Shown here piece after piece: positions 1 through 7,729 of a stretch of 64,000 bases of DNA (position 1 is the first letter of the stretch; every line of letters begins with the position of its first letter). The position numbers and the translations under genes were made by a program. The notes below the pieces were generated by a model, which was given only the letters and a program-made list of their open reading frames with translations, did not search any database and was not told the DNA's origin. Location of the stretch: contig CADAPM010000023.1 of the NCBI GenBank assembly GCA_902789795.1, positions 1 to 64,000 of the forward strand, given 5' to 3'. The DNA is from an uncultured Eubacteriales bacterium (GTDB lineage: Bacteria; Bacillota; Clostridia; Christensenellales; Aristaeellaceae).

Positions 1-121
1 CGAATTTCCGTTTGGCCTCCATTTCTCCATGAACAAGGAAGATATCGTGCGGCTCATTCGTAAATCCGGAAAGCCAAGCGCGGGTCTGGATGAAGCGCTT
101 ACGAAGAAAGTCCCTGATTTC
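1..121 (-). pseudogene. Remnant of an MBL-fold RNA-metabolising hydrolase (RMMBL-type C-terminus), cut by the window edge
   Basis: Read on the minus strand this stretch gives an open frame with RKRFIQTRAWLSGF followed by HDIFLVHGEMEAK. The FLVHGE signature is typical of the RMMBL domain of beta-CASP metallo-hydrolases. The frame is closed upstream by a TGA at 122-124, inside the terminator hairpin of tRNA-Val, and no start codon or catalytic domain lies before it. The N-terminal part of the gene is therefore missing and a tRNA occupies its place. The rest of the C-terminus lies outside the window. I infer a decayed 5'-truncated gene; the match is short, so the family call is tentative. Confidence 0.45.
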
Positions 122-132
122 TCAAGGACTTT
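107..132 (-). terminator. Terminator of tRNA-Val
   Basis: An 11-bp stem (107-117 against 122-132, one G-T pair) with a 4-base loop lies 6 bases after the tRNA 3' end. On the minus strand it is followed by TTTCTTCG, a weak T-tract. It overlaps the start of the RMMBL remnant. Confidence 0.6.
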
Positions 133-138
133 CAACGT

Positions 139-214
139 TGGTGGTCGCAACAGGACTCGAACCTGTGACCCCATCGATGTGAACGATGTGCTCTACCAAC
201 TGAGCCATGCGACC
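139..214 (-). tRNA. tRNA-Val (anticodon CAC)
   Basis: On the minus strand all four arms are visible: acceptor GGTCGCA/TGCGACC, D arm GCTC/GAGC, anticodon stem CATCG/CGATG with loop TTCACAT (anticodon CAC), and T arm ACAGG-TTCGAGT-CCTGT. The 3' end ACCA is encoded in the DNA. The length of 76 nt is normal. The gene lies about 190 nt downstream of a strong promoter at 404-432 and is followed by a hairpin terminator. Confidence 0.95.
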
Positions 215-398
215 ATATATGTGATCCGATTTCTGGGCTTGACGGCCTATGTCACATCCATAGACACCCATCGCATCGGTTGAGCGACTCGATTTGGATC
301 GTACATATTGCTATGCACTCTCCGCCAGCACGTTCCCGTTAGGGGCAGTGCGAACTTCTGCATACGGCCTTTCGGCGCGGCAGCTTTCTCAGCTGCGG
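215..398 (-). other. Structured leader or small RNA upstream of tRNA-Val
   Basis: Between the promoter at 404-432 and the tRNA lie about 180 transcribed bases without a convincing coding frame. Several hairpins can be read by eye: GCAGCT/AGCTGC (380-396), a GCC/GGC hairpin next to it, and a longer stem closed by TATGCA/TGCATA (312-317 with 359-364) holding a GCAC/GTGC inner stem. A further CTATG/CATAG hairpin lies nearer the tRNA. It may be a processed leader or an independent small RNA. I do not recognise a known family; it shows neither T-box nor tmRNA features. Confidence 0.4.
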
Positions 399-403
399 GA
401 AAT

Positions 404-432
404 ACTATACCATAGCCCCGGAAAATTGTCAA
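404..432 (-). promoter_or_regulatory. Sigma-A promoter for the tRNA-Val transcript
   Basis: TTGACA (427-432) and TATAGT (404-409) are separated by exactly 17 bases on the minus strand. Transcription should start near 397 and run through the structured leader into tRNA-Val. Confidence 0.8.
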
Positions 433-481
433 TGCAGTTTTTGCGATATATCTTGCACGGGTGAACGTTTTTTGCGCTTTT

Positions 482-519
482 CACGGCAACAAACGGATAA
501 TTATGTGAACATTGCCGTG
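482..519. repeat. Inverted repeat CACGGCAA/TTGCCGTG upstream of the Card1-like gene
   Basis: Perfect 8-bp arms at 482-489 and 512-519 flank 22 bases that include GATAAT. The element lies between the divergent promoters of the tRNA-Val transcript and the Card1-like gene. It could be an operator or a hairpin in a longer transcript; nothing in the sequence decides. Confidence 0.4.
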
Positions 520-571
520 CTGAGCACAAAAAGGTTCAGGATACCAGGCGGTGCCGAAGGCATTTCCACTC

Positions 572-600
572 TTTACATGGTCCCGTGGGTGTGCTATCAT
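572..600 (+). promoter_or_regulatory. Promoter of the Card1-like gene
   Basis: TTTACA (572-577), a 17-base spacer and TATCAT (595-600) lie about 46 bases before the ATG at 647. Confidence 0.7.
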
Positions 601-646
601 TTCCCCGACGAGATAAAAGGTTCACCCAAGGAAAGCAGGTGGTGTC

Positions 647-1816
647 ATGAAAACCCTGATCGAGCTGTACGACGAGCGGCCGCTGGACAATGTGCTGGCT
701 ACGGAGATGTTCAAGCCTGAGGAGACGGTCTATATCTGCCCGCCGGAGGTCGCGAAGGATAGGGCGCTCACCAGCATCATGCGGCGCTATTTCAAGCTGC
801 GCGGCTGCAGCACGAGGCTCACCTTTGAGCCGGTCAGCATGCTGGATGAGGGCAGCATCGAGGCGAAGATCCGGCACGTCCTCGACACCCGGGAGGACTG
901 CGCCATCGATATTTCCGGCGGCACGGACGCCGCCCTGTTCGCGGCCGGCGCGGTCGCCGGGGACCGCACCCCGGTCTTCACCTACAGCCGCGGCAAAAAC
1001 ACCTTTTACGAGATCAGGAACGCCCCCTTCGCCCGCAGCGTGCCGTGCACCGTAGCGCTGGACGCCCGGGCCTGCCTGATGATGGCGGGCGGCGAGCTGC
1101 TGCCCGGGCGGGAGGATAATGCGCTCCTGCGCGACCGGCTGGACGACATCGACCGGCTGTTCGAGGTCTACAGCTGCTACCGCCGGGGGTGGAACAACCA
1201 GATCGCCTATATCCAGCGCATCTCCCAGGCGGATGACCCCAAGCTGCTCGCCGAGGGCAGACGCGTAGGCAAGGCCAACAACCGCACCGTGGCCCTGGAC
1301 GAGGGCCTGCTGCGCGATCTGGAAGACAACGGGCTGATCCGCAATCTGCGCCTGGACAGCGAACGCGTCTCCTTCCGCTTTGCGGACGACACGGTGCGCT
1401 TCTGGCTCAGGGATATGGGCTCGGTGCTCGAGCTGCAGGTGTACCGTGCCTGCGTGGAGGCCGGGTGCTTTGACGATGTGATCCTGAGCGCCGTGGTCAA
1501 CTGGCAGGACGAGGATCCCCCCGCCCAGGCCGTTACCAACGAGATCGACGTGATGTGCGTGCGCGGCGTGATGCCGCTGTTCATCAGCTGCAAAACCTGC
1601 GAGATCAAGACCGAGGCCCTCAACGAGCTGGCCATCCTGCGCGACCGTTTCGGCGGCAAGGGCTCCCGCGCCGCCATCGTGACCAGCGCCAGCGCCACCC
1701 GCAGCCGCCGCGTGATGCTCAAGCGCGCCGCCGAGCTGAACATCGAGGTCATCGAATGGGAGGATATCGCGCTGTATCACCTGATGTCCAAGCTGATAAG
1801 AGACGGCCATGCCTGA
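647..1816 (+). CDS. Stand-alone Card1/Can2-like protein (CARF-like plus DUF1887 nuclease fold)
   Basis: This 389-residue protein has the organisation of the Card1/Can2 (DUF1887) family, cyclic-oligoadenylate-activated nucleases of type III CRISPR systems. Residues 1 to about 140 look like a Rossmann-type CARF region with DISGGTDAAL near 88-97. A linker or helix-turn-helix region follows, then from about 255 a PD-(D/E)xK-type domain with E262 in its first helix, NEID at 298-301 and FISCK at 312-316. The residue two before that lysine is Ser314, where nucleases normally carry Asp or Glu, so activity is uncertain. No CRISPR array or cas gene is visible in the window. The gene has its own promoter and terminator and stands alone. 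The family call rests on motifs and length and is fairly firm; the role is unknown. Confidence 0.75.
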   Translation: MKTLIELYDERPLDNVLATEMFKPEETVYICPPEVAKDRALTSIMRRYFKLRGCSTRLTFEPVSMLDEGSIEAKIRHVLDTREDCAIDISGGTDAALFAAGAVAGDRTPVFTYSRGKNTFYEIRNAPFARSVPCTVALDARACLMMAGGELLPGREDNALLRDRLDDIDRLFEVYSCYRRGWNNQIAYIQRISQADDPKLLAEGRRVGKANNRTVALDEGLLRDLEDNGLIRNLRLDSERVSFRFADDTVRFWLRDMGSVLELQVYRACVEAGCFDDVILSAVVNWQDEDPPAQAVTNEIDVMCVRGVMPLFISCKTCEIKTEALNELAILRDRFGGKGSRAAIVTSASATRSRRVMLKRAAELNIEVIEWEDIALYHLMSKLIRDGHA

Positions 1817-1831
1817 GCGGCCAGTCATATC

Positions 1832-1873
1832 AGGAGGACGGGAGCCCCGCTGCCCCGTCCTCCTCTCTTTATT
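1832..1873 (+). terminator. Terminator after the Card1-like gene
   Basis: A perfect 11-bp stem AGGAGGACGGG/CCCGTCCTCCT (1832-1842 with 1854-1864) is followed by CTCTTTATT. Confidence 0.8.
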
Positions 1874-1880
1874 CTCCGCG

Positions 1881-1909
1881 TTGCATCTCCCCCGGTTTTG
1901 TCGTATAAT
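1881..1909 (+). promoter_or_regulatory. Promoter of recD2-comF-recO
   Basis: TTGCAT (1881-1886), a 17-base spacer and TATAAT (1904-1909) lie 44 bases before the recD2 GTG start. Confidence 0.75.
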
Positions 1910-1953
1910 CACACTATGTGACTACACTTTCACGGTGAAGGGAGGGAAAGCGC

Positions 1954-4179
1954 GTGGCTGAGGATCGTCTGACCGGGATCGTCCGTGGGACGGTATTCCG
2001 CAACGAGGACAACGGCTACAGCGTGCTTTCCGTGACCGTGGACGGCGAGGAGACCATGGTGGTGGGCGTGCTGCCGCCCCTGGGCGAAGGCGAGCGCGCC
2101 GTGTTTTACGGCGGCTGGGTGGAGCACCGGGATTACGGCCGCCAGTGGAAGGCCAGCGGCTGCGAGGTGGAGGAGCCCACCTCCCTCACCGATATCTACA
2201 ATTACCTGGCTTCCGGCCAGATCAAGGGCATCCGCGACGCGACCGCCGAGCTGCTGGTGAAGACCTTCAGGGAAAAGACCTTTGACGTTCTCCTGGACGT
2301 GCAGCAGCTGGTGAAGGTGAAGGGCATCGGCAAGGCCCGGGCCAAAATGATTGCGGAAAGCTTTGCCGAGCAGTACGGCCAGCGCCGGCAGATGATGTTC
2401 CTGCAGCGCTGCGGCGTTCCCCCGGCTCTGGCCGCGCGCATCGCGAAGGCCTACGGCAGTGAGACAGAGGCCGTCATGCGCACCAACCCCTACCGGATCA
2501 TCGATGACGTGGACAAGGTTGGCTTCCTGACCGCGGACCAGATCGCCATCCGCATGGGCCTGGCCCCGGACAGCGAGCACCGCATGCAGTACGGCATCAA
2601 GTACGTGCTGGACGAGGCCGCCGCCTCCGCCGGGCATATCTGCCTGCCCGTGCCGGAGCTGCTGAGCCGCGCCTCCGAGGTGCTGCGCTGCAGCCCGGAC
2701 GCGCTGGAGAGGCATCTGCAGGCGCTGCTGATCCGCCGCGACCTGGTGCTGTCCGAGCAGGAGGGCCGGTCCTACGCTTACCTGAGCTCCATGTATTACG
2801 CCGAGGTGGAGACGGCCATGCGGCTGATCAAGCTGCAATTGACCGCGCCCTCGGAAAAGGACAACAGCATCAGCGACCGCATCGCGGCTTTTGAGCGCGC
2901 CCATTCCATCACCCTGTCCCCCCAGCAGAAGCAGGCGGTCAGCGGAGCGGTGGAGCAGGGCGTATTCGTGATCACCGGCGGACCGGGCACCGGCAAGACC
3001 ACCATCATCCAGTGCATCCTGTATCTGCTGGGGACGGACCACAAGACCATCCTGACCGCGCCCACGGGCCGCGCCGCCAAGCGCATGGCAGAGGCCACCC
3101 GGCACGAGGCCATGACCATCCACCGCACCCTGGTCTACGACGCCCAGACCGGTCAGTTCGAGCACGGCGAGGACGACCCGCTCAAGTGCGACTGTGTGAT
3201 CGTGGACGAGATGTCCATGGTGGATATCTTCCTGATCCGCAGCCTGCTTAGGGCCCTCAGGGACGGCACCCGCCTGATCCTGGTGGGCGACCAGGACCAG
3301 CTGCCCAGCGTAGGCGCGGGCAATGTGCTCAAGGATATCCTGCAGTCCGGCGTCCTGCCCTACTGCCGCCTGACGGGCATCTACCGCCAGGAGGAGCACA
3401 GCATGATCGCCATCAACGCCCACCGCATCAACGAGGGCGAAATGCCGATCCTGAACCGCCGGGACTCCGATTTCTTCCTGGACCGGCAGGATGGGCCGGT
3501 GAACGCAGCCAAAACCGTGGTGCGGCTCTGCATGGAGCGCCTGCCCGGCTTCCTGGGCCTCAAAGACGGCTGCCGGGACATCCAGGTGCTCTCCCCCATG
3601 AAAAAAGGCCCCTCCGGGGTCATCCAGATGAATAAACTGCTGCAGCAGGCCTATAATCCGCCCGCCTACGGCAAGCCGCAGATCGAGTTTGGTGAGCTGA
3701 CCTTCCGCAAAGGCGACAAGGTGATGCACATCCACAACGACTACCAGCTGCACTGGGTCACCGAGGACGGCGACGACGGCGACGGCGTATTCAACGGCGA
3801 CCTGGGCTTCATCCGGGACGTCGACGCCGAGAGCGACGAGCTGACCGTCCTCTTCGACGACGGGCGGCTGGTGACCTATGGCCGCGCCGACCTTGAGGAG
3901 CTGGACCTGGCCTACTGTACCTCCGTGCACAAGAGCCAGGGCAGCGAATTCCCGGTGGTGGTGATGCCCGTCATCCGCGGGCCGCACCTGCTGATGACCC
4001 GCAACCTGCTGTACACCGCCCTGACCCGCGCCCGGCGCTTCGTGGTGCTGGTGGGCACAGAGGACGCGATCCGCACCATGGTGGAAAACGATTACGTGAC
4101 CACCCGCTATACGGGGCTCTGCCAGCGGCTCAAGGACCAGGCCTCCCCCGTGCCGCCGCCATTGGAGTTCGAGCTGTGA
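1954..4179 (+). CDS. recD2: RecD2-type ATP-dependent DNA helicase
   Basis: This is a 741-residue SF1B 5'-3' helicase of the RecD2 family, the form found without RecBC and used in replication-linked repair. The N-terminus carries an OB-like segment and helix-hairpin-helix repeats (VKGIGKARAKMI near 123-134). The motor follows: Walker A GGPGTGKT at 342-349, Walker B VDEMSM near 417-422, a GDQDQLPS motif, and C-terminal motifs including HKSQGSEF and LTRARR. The start is GTG at 1954, preceded by GGGAGGG; no ATG fits as well. It is the first gene of a tight unit whose stop overlaps the comF start, with recO following, so the three genes are probably co-transcribed from the promoter at 1881. Confidence 0.95.
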   Translation: MAEDRLTGIVRGTVFRNEDNGYSVLSVTVDGEETMVVGVLPPLGEGERAVFYGGWVEHRDYGRQWKASGCEVEEPTSLTDIYNYLASGQIKGIRDATAELLVKTFREKTFDVLLDVQQLVKVKGIGKARAKMIAESFAEQYGQRRQMMFLQRCGVPPALAARIAKAYGSETEAVMRTNPYRIIDDVDKVGFLTADQIAIRMGLAPDSEHRMQYGIKYVLDEAAASAGHICLPVPELLSRASEVLRCSPDALERHLQALLIRRDLVLSEQEGRSYAYLSSMYYAEVETAMRLIKLQLTAPSEKDNSISDRIAAFERAHSITLSPQQKQAVSGAVEQGVFVITGGPGTGKTTIIQCILYLLGTDHKTILTAPTGRAAKRMAEATRHEAMTIHRTLVYDAQTGQFEHGEDDPLKCDCVIVDEMSMVDIFLIRSLLRALRDGTRLILVGDQDQLPSVGAGNVLKDILQSGVLPYCRLTGIYRQEEHSMIAINAHRINEGEMPILNRRDSDFFLDRQDGPVNAAKTVVRLCMERLPGFLGLKDGCRDIQVLSPMKKGPSGVIQMNKLLQQAYNPPAYGKPQIEFGELTFRKGDKVMHIHNDYQLHWVTEDGDDGDGVFNGDLGFIRDVDAESDELTVLFDDGRLVTYGRADLEELDLAYCTSVHKSQGSEFPVVVMPVIRGPHLLMTRNLLYTALTRARRFVVLVGTEDAIRTMVENDYVTTRYTGLCQRLKDQASPVPPPLEFEL

Positions 4180-4937
4180 TGCTGCCGCACCTGCTGAGCC
4201 CTGTCAGCGCTCACTGCGTCGCCTGCGGGCAGGTGGCGGACATTGCGGACGGGCTGCCCCTGTGCCCGGACTGCCTGCGGCGGCTGCTGAAGGCGCGGCA
4301 CAGTGTCGACGCCCTGTGTCCCCGCTGCCTGAGCGTGCTGAGCATCGGCCATCCCTGCGCCGTATGCCGGCGGGATCCCGACCGGCTGGTCAGCCGCGCC
4401 TTTGCCCCCTACCGCTACCGCGGCACTGTGCGCGGGCTGATCCTGCGGCTCAAGTTTTCCGGGGATACCCCGGCGGCAGCCCTGCTGGCCCCGGCCATGG
4501 CGGAGGCCGCCCGGGCCGCCCAGGCTGACCTGCTGGTGCCGGTGCCCCTGGGCAGACGCCGCCAGCGGGAGCGCGGCTACAACCAGGCGGCGCTGCTGGC
4601 CATGCTGACGGGCAAGCTGCGCGGCTTGCCCATGGAGGAAGCGCTGATCCGCACCCGGGAGACGAAACGGCAGTCCGGCCTGCACACGATCCTCGCGCGC
4701 AGGCAGAACCTGATCGGCGCCTTCGCGGTCCGTCCAGGGACAGATATCAGTGGAAAACGCATCCTGCTGGTGGACGACGTGCGCACCAGCGGCGCCACCG
4801 CTCTGGCCTGCGCCAGAGCCCTCCGGGAGGCGGGGGCCGCGGACGTGCAGCTATTGTGCGCCGCCATCGCGCCGGGCGCCGGCCGGTACTTCCGGCCCTC
4901 CGCCGCCGCGGGAAGACGATATCGGAGAAAGGAGTGA
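4179..4937 (+). CDS. comF: ComF family phosphoribosyltransferase-like protein
   Basis: ComF-family proteins combine an N-terminal zinc-ribbon-like region with a type I phosphoribosyltransferase fold. In competent bacteria they help to process incoming single-stranded DNA. Here four Cys pairs occur in the first 70 residues (CVAC, CPDC, CPRC, CAVC). The C-terminal half has PVPLGRRRQRERGYNQ and the PRPP-loop signature LLVDDVRTSGAT near residues 196-207. The ATG at 4179 shares a base with the recD2 stop (TGATG). A GTG three bases earlier is an alternative, at better distance from a GGAG at 4164. Its place between recD2 and recO suggests a DNA uptake or repair role. Confidence 0.9.
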   Translation: MLPHLLSPVSAHCVACGQVADIADGLPLCPDCLRRLLKARHSVDALCPRCLSVLSIGHPCAVCRRDPDRLVSRAFAPYRYRGTVRGLILRLKFSGDTPAAALLAPAMAEAARAAQADLLVPVPLGRRRQRERGYNQAALLAMLTGKLRGLPMEEALIRTRETKRQSGLHTILARRQNLIGAFAVRPGTDISGKRILLVDDVRTSGATALACARALREAGAADVQLLCAAIAPGAGRYFRPSAAAGRRYRRKE

Positions 4938-4943
4938 ATCGGC

Positions 4944-5669
4944 ATGCCCTATATCACGACCCAGGCCATCGTGCTGCATACCGCGGATTACCGCGAGAAC
5001 GACCGCATGCTGAGCTTGCTTTCTCCGGAGCACGGGAAGCTGGATGCCCTCTGCCGCGGCTGCAAGAAGCCCCAGAGCCCCCTGATGTCCGCCGCCCAGC
5101 CCTTTTCCTACGGCGAATACGTGCTCTACCAGTCCAAGGGCCGGATGACCGTGACCTCCTTCAACCTGATCGACAGCTTCTATCCGCTGCGGGAGGACTA
5201 CGAGCGCCTGCGCTATGCCGCCTGCATGCTGGAGATCATGCAGCTGCAGGCTCTGCCTGGCGAGGGCAGCCCCAAGCTGTTCCTGCTCCTGGCGCGCAGC
5301 CTGAAGCGGCTGTGCTATATGCCCCTGGAGCCCCGCGCGGTCACGGCGGCCTTTCTCCTGATGGATGCGGCCCTGTCCGGCTGGCGGCCCCAGCTGGATA
5401 ACTGCGTGCACTGCGGGAAGCCCATCCCGGCGGGCGAGCCTGCCTTTTTCGATATCGACGGCGGCGGCCTCCGGCACCGGGACTGTGTGGACGGGAACAC
5501 CCCCGCCCTGCCCCTGACAGCCGGCCAGACCGCCTGGCTGCGGGACGTGATGCGGAACGGGATCGAAAAGACCGAAATCCCGGCCCGGGACGCGCCGCTT
5601 CTCCCCCTCCTGCATTACCTGGAAGACCGTCTGGACACCCGCATCAAGGCCGCCAAGGGGCTCCGCTGA
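4944..5669 (+). CDS. recO: DNA repair protein RecO
   Basis: RecO works with RecR to load RecA at single-stranded gaps coated with SSB. This 241-residue protein has the family architecture: an N-terminal OB fold beginning MPYITTQAIVLHTADYREND, a helical middle, and a C-terminal zinc-binding region with CVHCG near 146 and HRDC near 178. The length matches the family. The ATG follows a strong AAAGGAG and sits 6 bases after comF, so it is the last gene of the recD2 unit. No terminator hairpin is evident before the ferredoxin promoter. Confidence 0.93.
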   Translation: MPYITTQAIVLHTADYRENDRMLSLLSPEHGKLDALCRGCKKPQSPLMSAAQPFSYGEYVLYQSKGRMTVTSFNLIDSFYPLREDYERLRYAACMLEIMQLQALPGEGSPKLFLLLARSLKRLCYMPLEPRAVTAAFLLMDAALSGWRPQLDNCVHCGKPIPAGEPAFFDIDGGGLRHRDCVDGNTPALPLTAGQTAWLRDVMRNGIEKTEIPARDAPLLPLLHYLEDRLDTRIKAAKGLR

Positions 5670-5707
5670 GGTCGCATTGGATTTTTGGTTAGACAACTCT
5701 AATTTTG

Positions 5708-5736
5708 TTGCATTTTACCAAGGGAAATGATATCAT
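5708..5736 (+). promoter_or_regulatory. Promoter of the ferredoxin gene
   Basis: TTGCAT (5708-5713), a 17-base spacer and TATCAT (5731-5736) lie 57 bases before the ATG. Confidence 0.75.
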
Positions 5737-5793
5737 ATCCCCACAGGATGAGCGATCGCTCTACTCTGTCCATTTGACGAAGGAGGCTGAACC

Positions 5794-5964
5794 ATGGCTT
5801 ACAAAATTACTGATGCCTGCATCGCTTGCGGCGCCTGCGCTGCTGAGTGCCCCGTGGAAGCGATCTCTGAAGGCGACGGCAAGTACGAAATCGATGCCGA
5901 AAAGTGCATCGACTGCGGCAACTGCGCTCAGGTGTGCCCCGTTGGCGCTCCCGAACAGGCCTAA
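5794..5964 (+). CDS. 2[4Fe-4S] clostridial-type ferredoxin
   Basis: A 56-residue protein with two CxxCxxCxxxCP clusters (CIACGACAAECP near 9-20 and CIDCGNCAQVCP near 38-49) matches the small dicluster ferredoxins of anaerobes. These carry low-potential electrons between oxidoreductases and hydrogenases in the cytoplasm. The ATG has an excellent GAAGGAGG site 8 bases upstream. The gene is monocistronic, with its own promoter at 5708 and terminator at 6000. It is short enough to be missed by a length cut-off. Confidence 0.97.
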   Translation: MAYKITDACIACGACAAECPVEAISEGDGKYEIDAEKCIDCGNCAQVCPVGAPEQA

Positions 5965-5999
5965 GCTCAGAACGACGGAACCTTGCGTTTCAAAGCCTG

Positions 6000-6029
6000 C
6001 GGCGTGATTACGATCACGCCGTTTGCTTT
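6000..6029 (+). terminator. Terminator after the ferredoxin gene
   Basis: CGGCGTGAT/ATCACGCCG (6000-6008 with 6013-6021) forms a 9-bp stem with a TACG loop, followed by a T-rich tail. Confidence 0.8.
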
Positions 6030-6100
6030 ATGCGTTCATTTAAAAGCGGCATAACTGCCGCGCACAAAGCCGGTCTTGACCGGTACGAACTGGAGACTTT

Positions 6101-6976
6101 ATGATCAAGAAAGTGTTTGCGCTGCTGGCCGCCCTCCTCCTTCTGGCCGCTTATGTGCCTGCCCTGGGCGAGGAAATCATCATCAACAAGATCAAGAACC
6201 CCGATGACCCCTTTGAATTCGACCCGGACGCCAAGCTGCTGGAAGTCTATTTCCCCGAGATCTTCGGCGTGGACGCTGCCTACGTGCGCTATGGCGATTA
6301 CGGCATGCTCATCGACTGCGCTGGCTTTGAGTGGGAGCTCTTTGACACGCTGCTGAACGATCTGGGCGTTACCCATGTCAACTATGCCGTCAATTCCCAC
6401 CCCGACGCCGACCACATCGGCGGTTTCAACCGCGTGCTCAAGCACATCGCCTGCGACGAGTTCGTACTCGGCTTCCCCGAGGACTATGAGGAAGGCGACG
6501 AGATGCGCTTTGCCGTGTACAAGGCGCTGCATGAGATGAACATCCCCTTCCACCAGGTGAGCAACGGTGACACCCTCGAATTTGGCGATGTGAAGGTCAG
6601 CGTTCTCCAGCGCACGGACGATCACCTGGTTCGGACCAACAACCGCTCCGTCATGCTGATGATCGAGCTGGGCGAGCGCCGGATCTTCTTTACCGGAGAC
6701 ATCCAGGCGGACACCCAGAACCTGCTCAGCACGGAGACCGACCTGGACCTCCACGCCGATATCCTGAAATACCCCCACCACGGCTACAACAATATGCGCG
6801 ACGGCTTCCTGAAAAAGGTGGATCCGAAGATGGTCGTGATCACCGGCGGCTCTACCCTGATCAAGGGCAAGGAGATCCTTGACAGATACAAGATCAAGTA
6901 CGTGTTCACCCTCAGCGGCGCGCTGCGCTTCGCAACCGACGGCAAAGTATGGACCGTGGAGAGGGTCAAGAAGTGA
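6101..6976 (+). CDS. Secreted ComEC-C-terminus-like metallo-beta-lactamase-fold hydrolase
   Basis: This 291-residue protein starts with a signal peptide (MIKKVFALLAALLLLAAY, cleavage probably near residue 23) and has a metallo-beta-lactamase fold. The metal motif HPDADHIGG lies near 99-107. FFTGD near 195 and a late PHHGYNN supply further ligands. The arrangement resembles the detached C-terminal domain of ComEC, which is a DNA-degrading domain in competence systems; other secreted members have unknown substrates. A GGAG lies 8 bases before the ATG. The stop codon lies inside the 5' arm of the heptad hairpin at 6972-7051. Substrate cannot be inferred. Confidence 0.8.
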   Translation: MIKKVFALLAALLLLAAYVPALGEEIIINKIKNPDDPFEFDPDAKLLEVYFPEIFGVDAAYVRYGDYGMLIDCAGFEWELFDTLLNDLGVTHVNYAVNSHPDADHIGGFNRVLKHIACDEFVLGFPEDYEEGDEMRFAVYKALHEMNIPFHQVSNGDTLEFGDVKVSVLQRTDDHLVRTNNRSVMLMIELGERRIFFTGDIQADTQNLLSTETDLDLHADILKYPHHGYNNMRDGFLKKVDPKMVVITGGSTLIKGKEILDRYKIKYVFTLSGALRFATDGKVWTVERVKK

Positions 6977-7051
6977 TAAGTGATGAGAGATAAGTGATGA
7001 GTTTGATAATGTTCTGACTATCTTATCACTTATCTCTTATCACTTATCACT
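6972..7051. repeat. Long hairpin with purine-rich heptad arms (element 1)
   Basis: A 30-base arm (6972-7001) made of four degenerate 7-mers (GATAAGT, GATGAGA, GATAAGT, GATGAGT) is complementary to 7021-7051, apart from two G-T pairs and an end mismatch, around a 19-base loop. It starts at the stop codon of the upstream gene and ends 1 base before a bidirectional terminator. Elements of the same design occur at 30929-31100 and 57766-57933. Confidence 0.8.
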
Positions 7052-7052
7052 G

Positions 7053-7089
7053 AAAAGAGCCGCTGCAGTTAAACTGCAGCGGCTCTTTT
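7053..7089. terminator. Bidirectional terminator between the MBL-fold gene and rpmA
   Basis: A near-perfect palindrome, AAAAGAGCCGCTGCAG with its complement, has A and T tracts on the two sides. It can end transcription from both convergent units. Confidence 0.9.
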
Positions 7090-7100
7090 AGCGTATCGTG

Positions 7101-7391
7101 TTATTCCGCCTGCGCTTCGGGATATACGCAGGCCTGCTTGCCGTCACGGCCTTTGCGCTCGAAGCGCAGGATGCCGCTCTCCTTGGCGAACAGGGTGTCA
7201 TCCTTGCCGATGCCCACGTTCAGGCCGGGCTGGATGGCAGTGCCGCGCTGACGAACCAGGATGTTGCCGGCGAGCACGAACTGACCGTCCGCGCGCTTCA
7301 CGCCCAGGCGTTTGCTTTCGCTCTCACGGCCGTTACGGGTGGAGCCCATACCTTTTTTATGGGCGAACAATTGCAGATTCAGCTGAAGCAT
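7101..7391 (-). CDS. rpmA: 50S ribosomal protein L27
   Basis: L27 reaches the peptidyl-transferase centre with its N-terminus. This 96-residue form starts MLQLNLQLF followed by [13 protein letters not shown], the Bacillota arrangement in which a 9-residue leader ending in F is removed by the protease Prp to expose AHKKG. The Prp gene lies directly upstream. The unit rplU-prp-rpmA ends at the terminator at 7053-7089. Confidence 0.98.
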   Translation of the reverse strand: MLQLNLQLFAHKKGMGSTRNGRESESKRLGVKRADGQFVLAGNILVRQRGTAIQPGLNVGIGKDDTLFAKESGILRFERKGRDGKQACVYPEAQAE

Positions 7392-7395
7392 TTGA

Positions 7396-7728
7396 TTACC
7401 TCCATTCGGATACCGCCCTCGTATCGAGGCGGAAATGGTTGGGATACTGCGCTGCGATCTCGCGCAGTCCCTCAGTCATACCGCTTAACAGGGTATTCGC
7501 GTCCCGGTTTTCCGTGCCTTCAGGCAGCCTGGCTGCCAGGAAGCCCGGCCCGGTGCGGACCATCGGCCTGACCTGCGCCACGCGCTCCAGCGCGTTCACA
7601 CAGGTTTGCGTAAGCACCGATACCGCCGCGCAGACGATGTCCTGCCCTGCCTCCGCATAGGCCGCATGGCCGGTGCAGAGGAAGCCGATCACCTGTCCTT
7701 CACGGGTATACAGGACGCAGCGGGTCAT
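7396..7728 (-). CDS. prp: Ribosomal-processing cysteine protease Prp
   Basis: This 110-residue protein matches Prp (formerly DUF464/YsxB), the cysteine protease that trims the N-terminus of L27. The expected catalytic pair is visible: His in [11 protein letters not shown] near residue 20 and Cys in DIVCAAVS near residue 33. It lies between rplU and rpmA with gaps of 1 and 4 bases, so enzyme and substrate are co-translated. Placement and motifs make the call secure. Confidence 0.95.
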   Translation of the reverse strand: MTRCVLYTREGQVIGFLCTGHAAYAEAGQDIVCAAVSVLTQTCVNALERVAQVRPMVRTGPGFLAARLPEGTENRDANTLLSGMTEGLREIAAQYPNHFRLDTRAVSEWR

Positions 7729-7729
7729 A

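Noticed and set aside
29..283. Plus-strand open frame at the left edge
   Set aside because: It crosses tRNA-Val and its terminator; the minus-strand reading of 1-121 gives a recognisable domain instead.
536..1912. Long minus-strand open frame over the Card1-like gene
   Set aside because: It is a shadow frame of a GC-rich gene: low-complexity Ala/Gly/His composition, no ribosome binding site, and the plus-strand frame has clear family motifs.
1..5700. CRISPR array or cas genes near the Card1-like gene
   Set aside because: I looked for regularly spaced direct repeats and cas-like proteins on both sides and found none.
5705..6007. 100-codon frame covering the ferredoxin gene
   Set aside because: Out of frame with the ferredoxin, which has a strong ribosome binding site, two Fe-S motifs and its own terminator.
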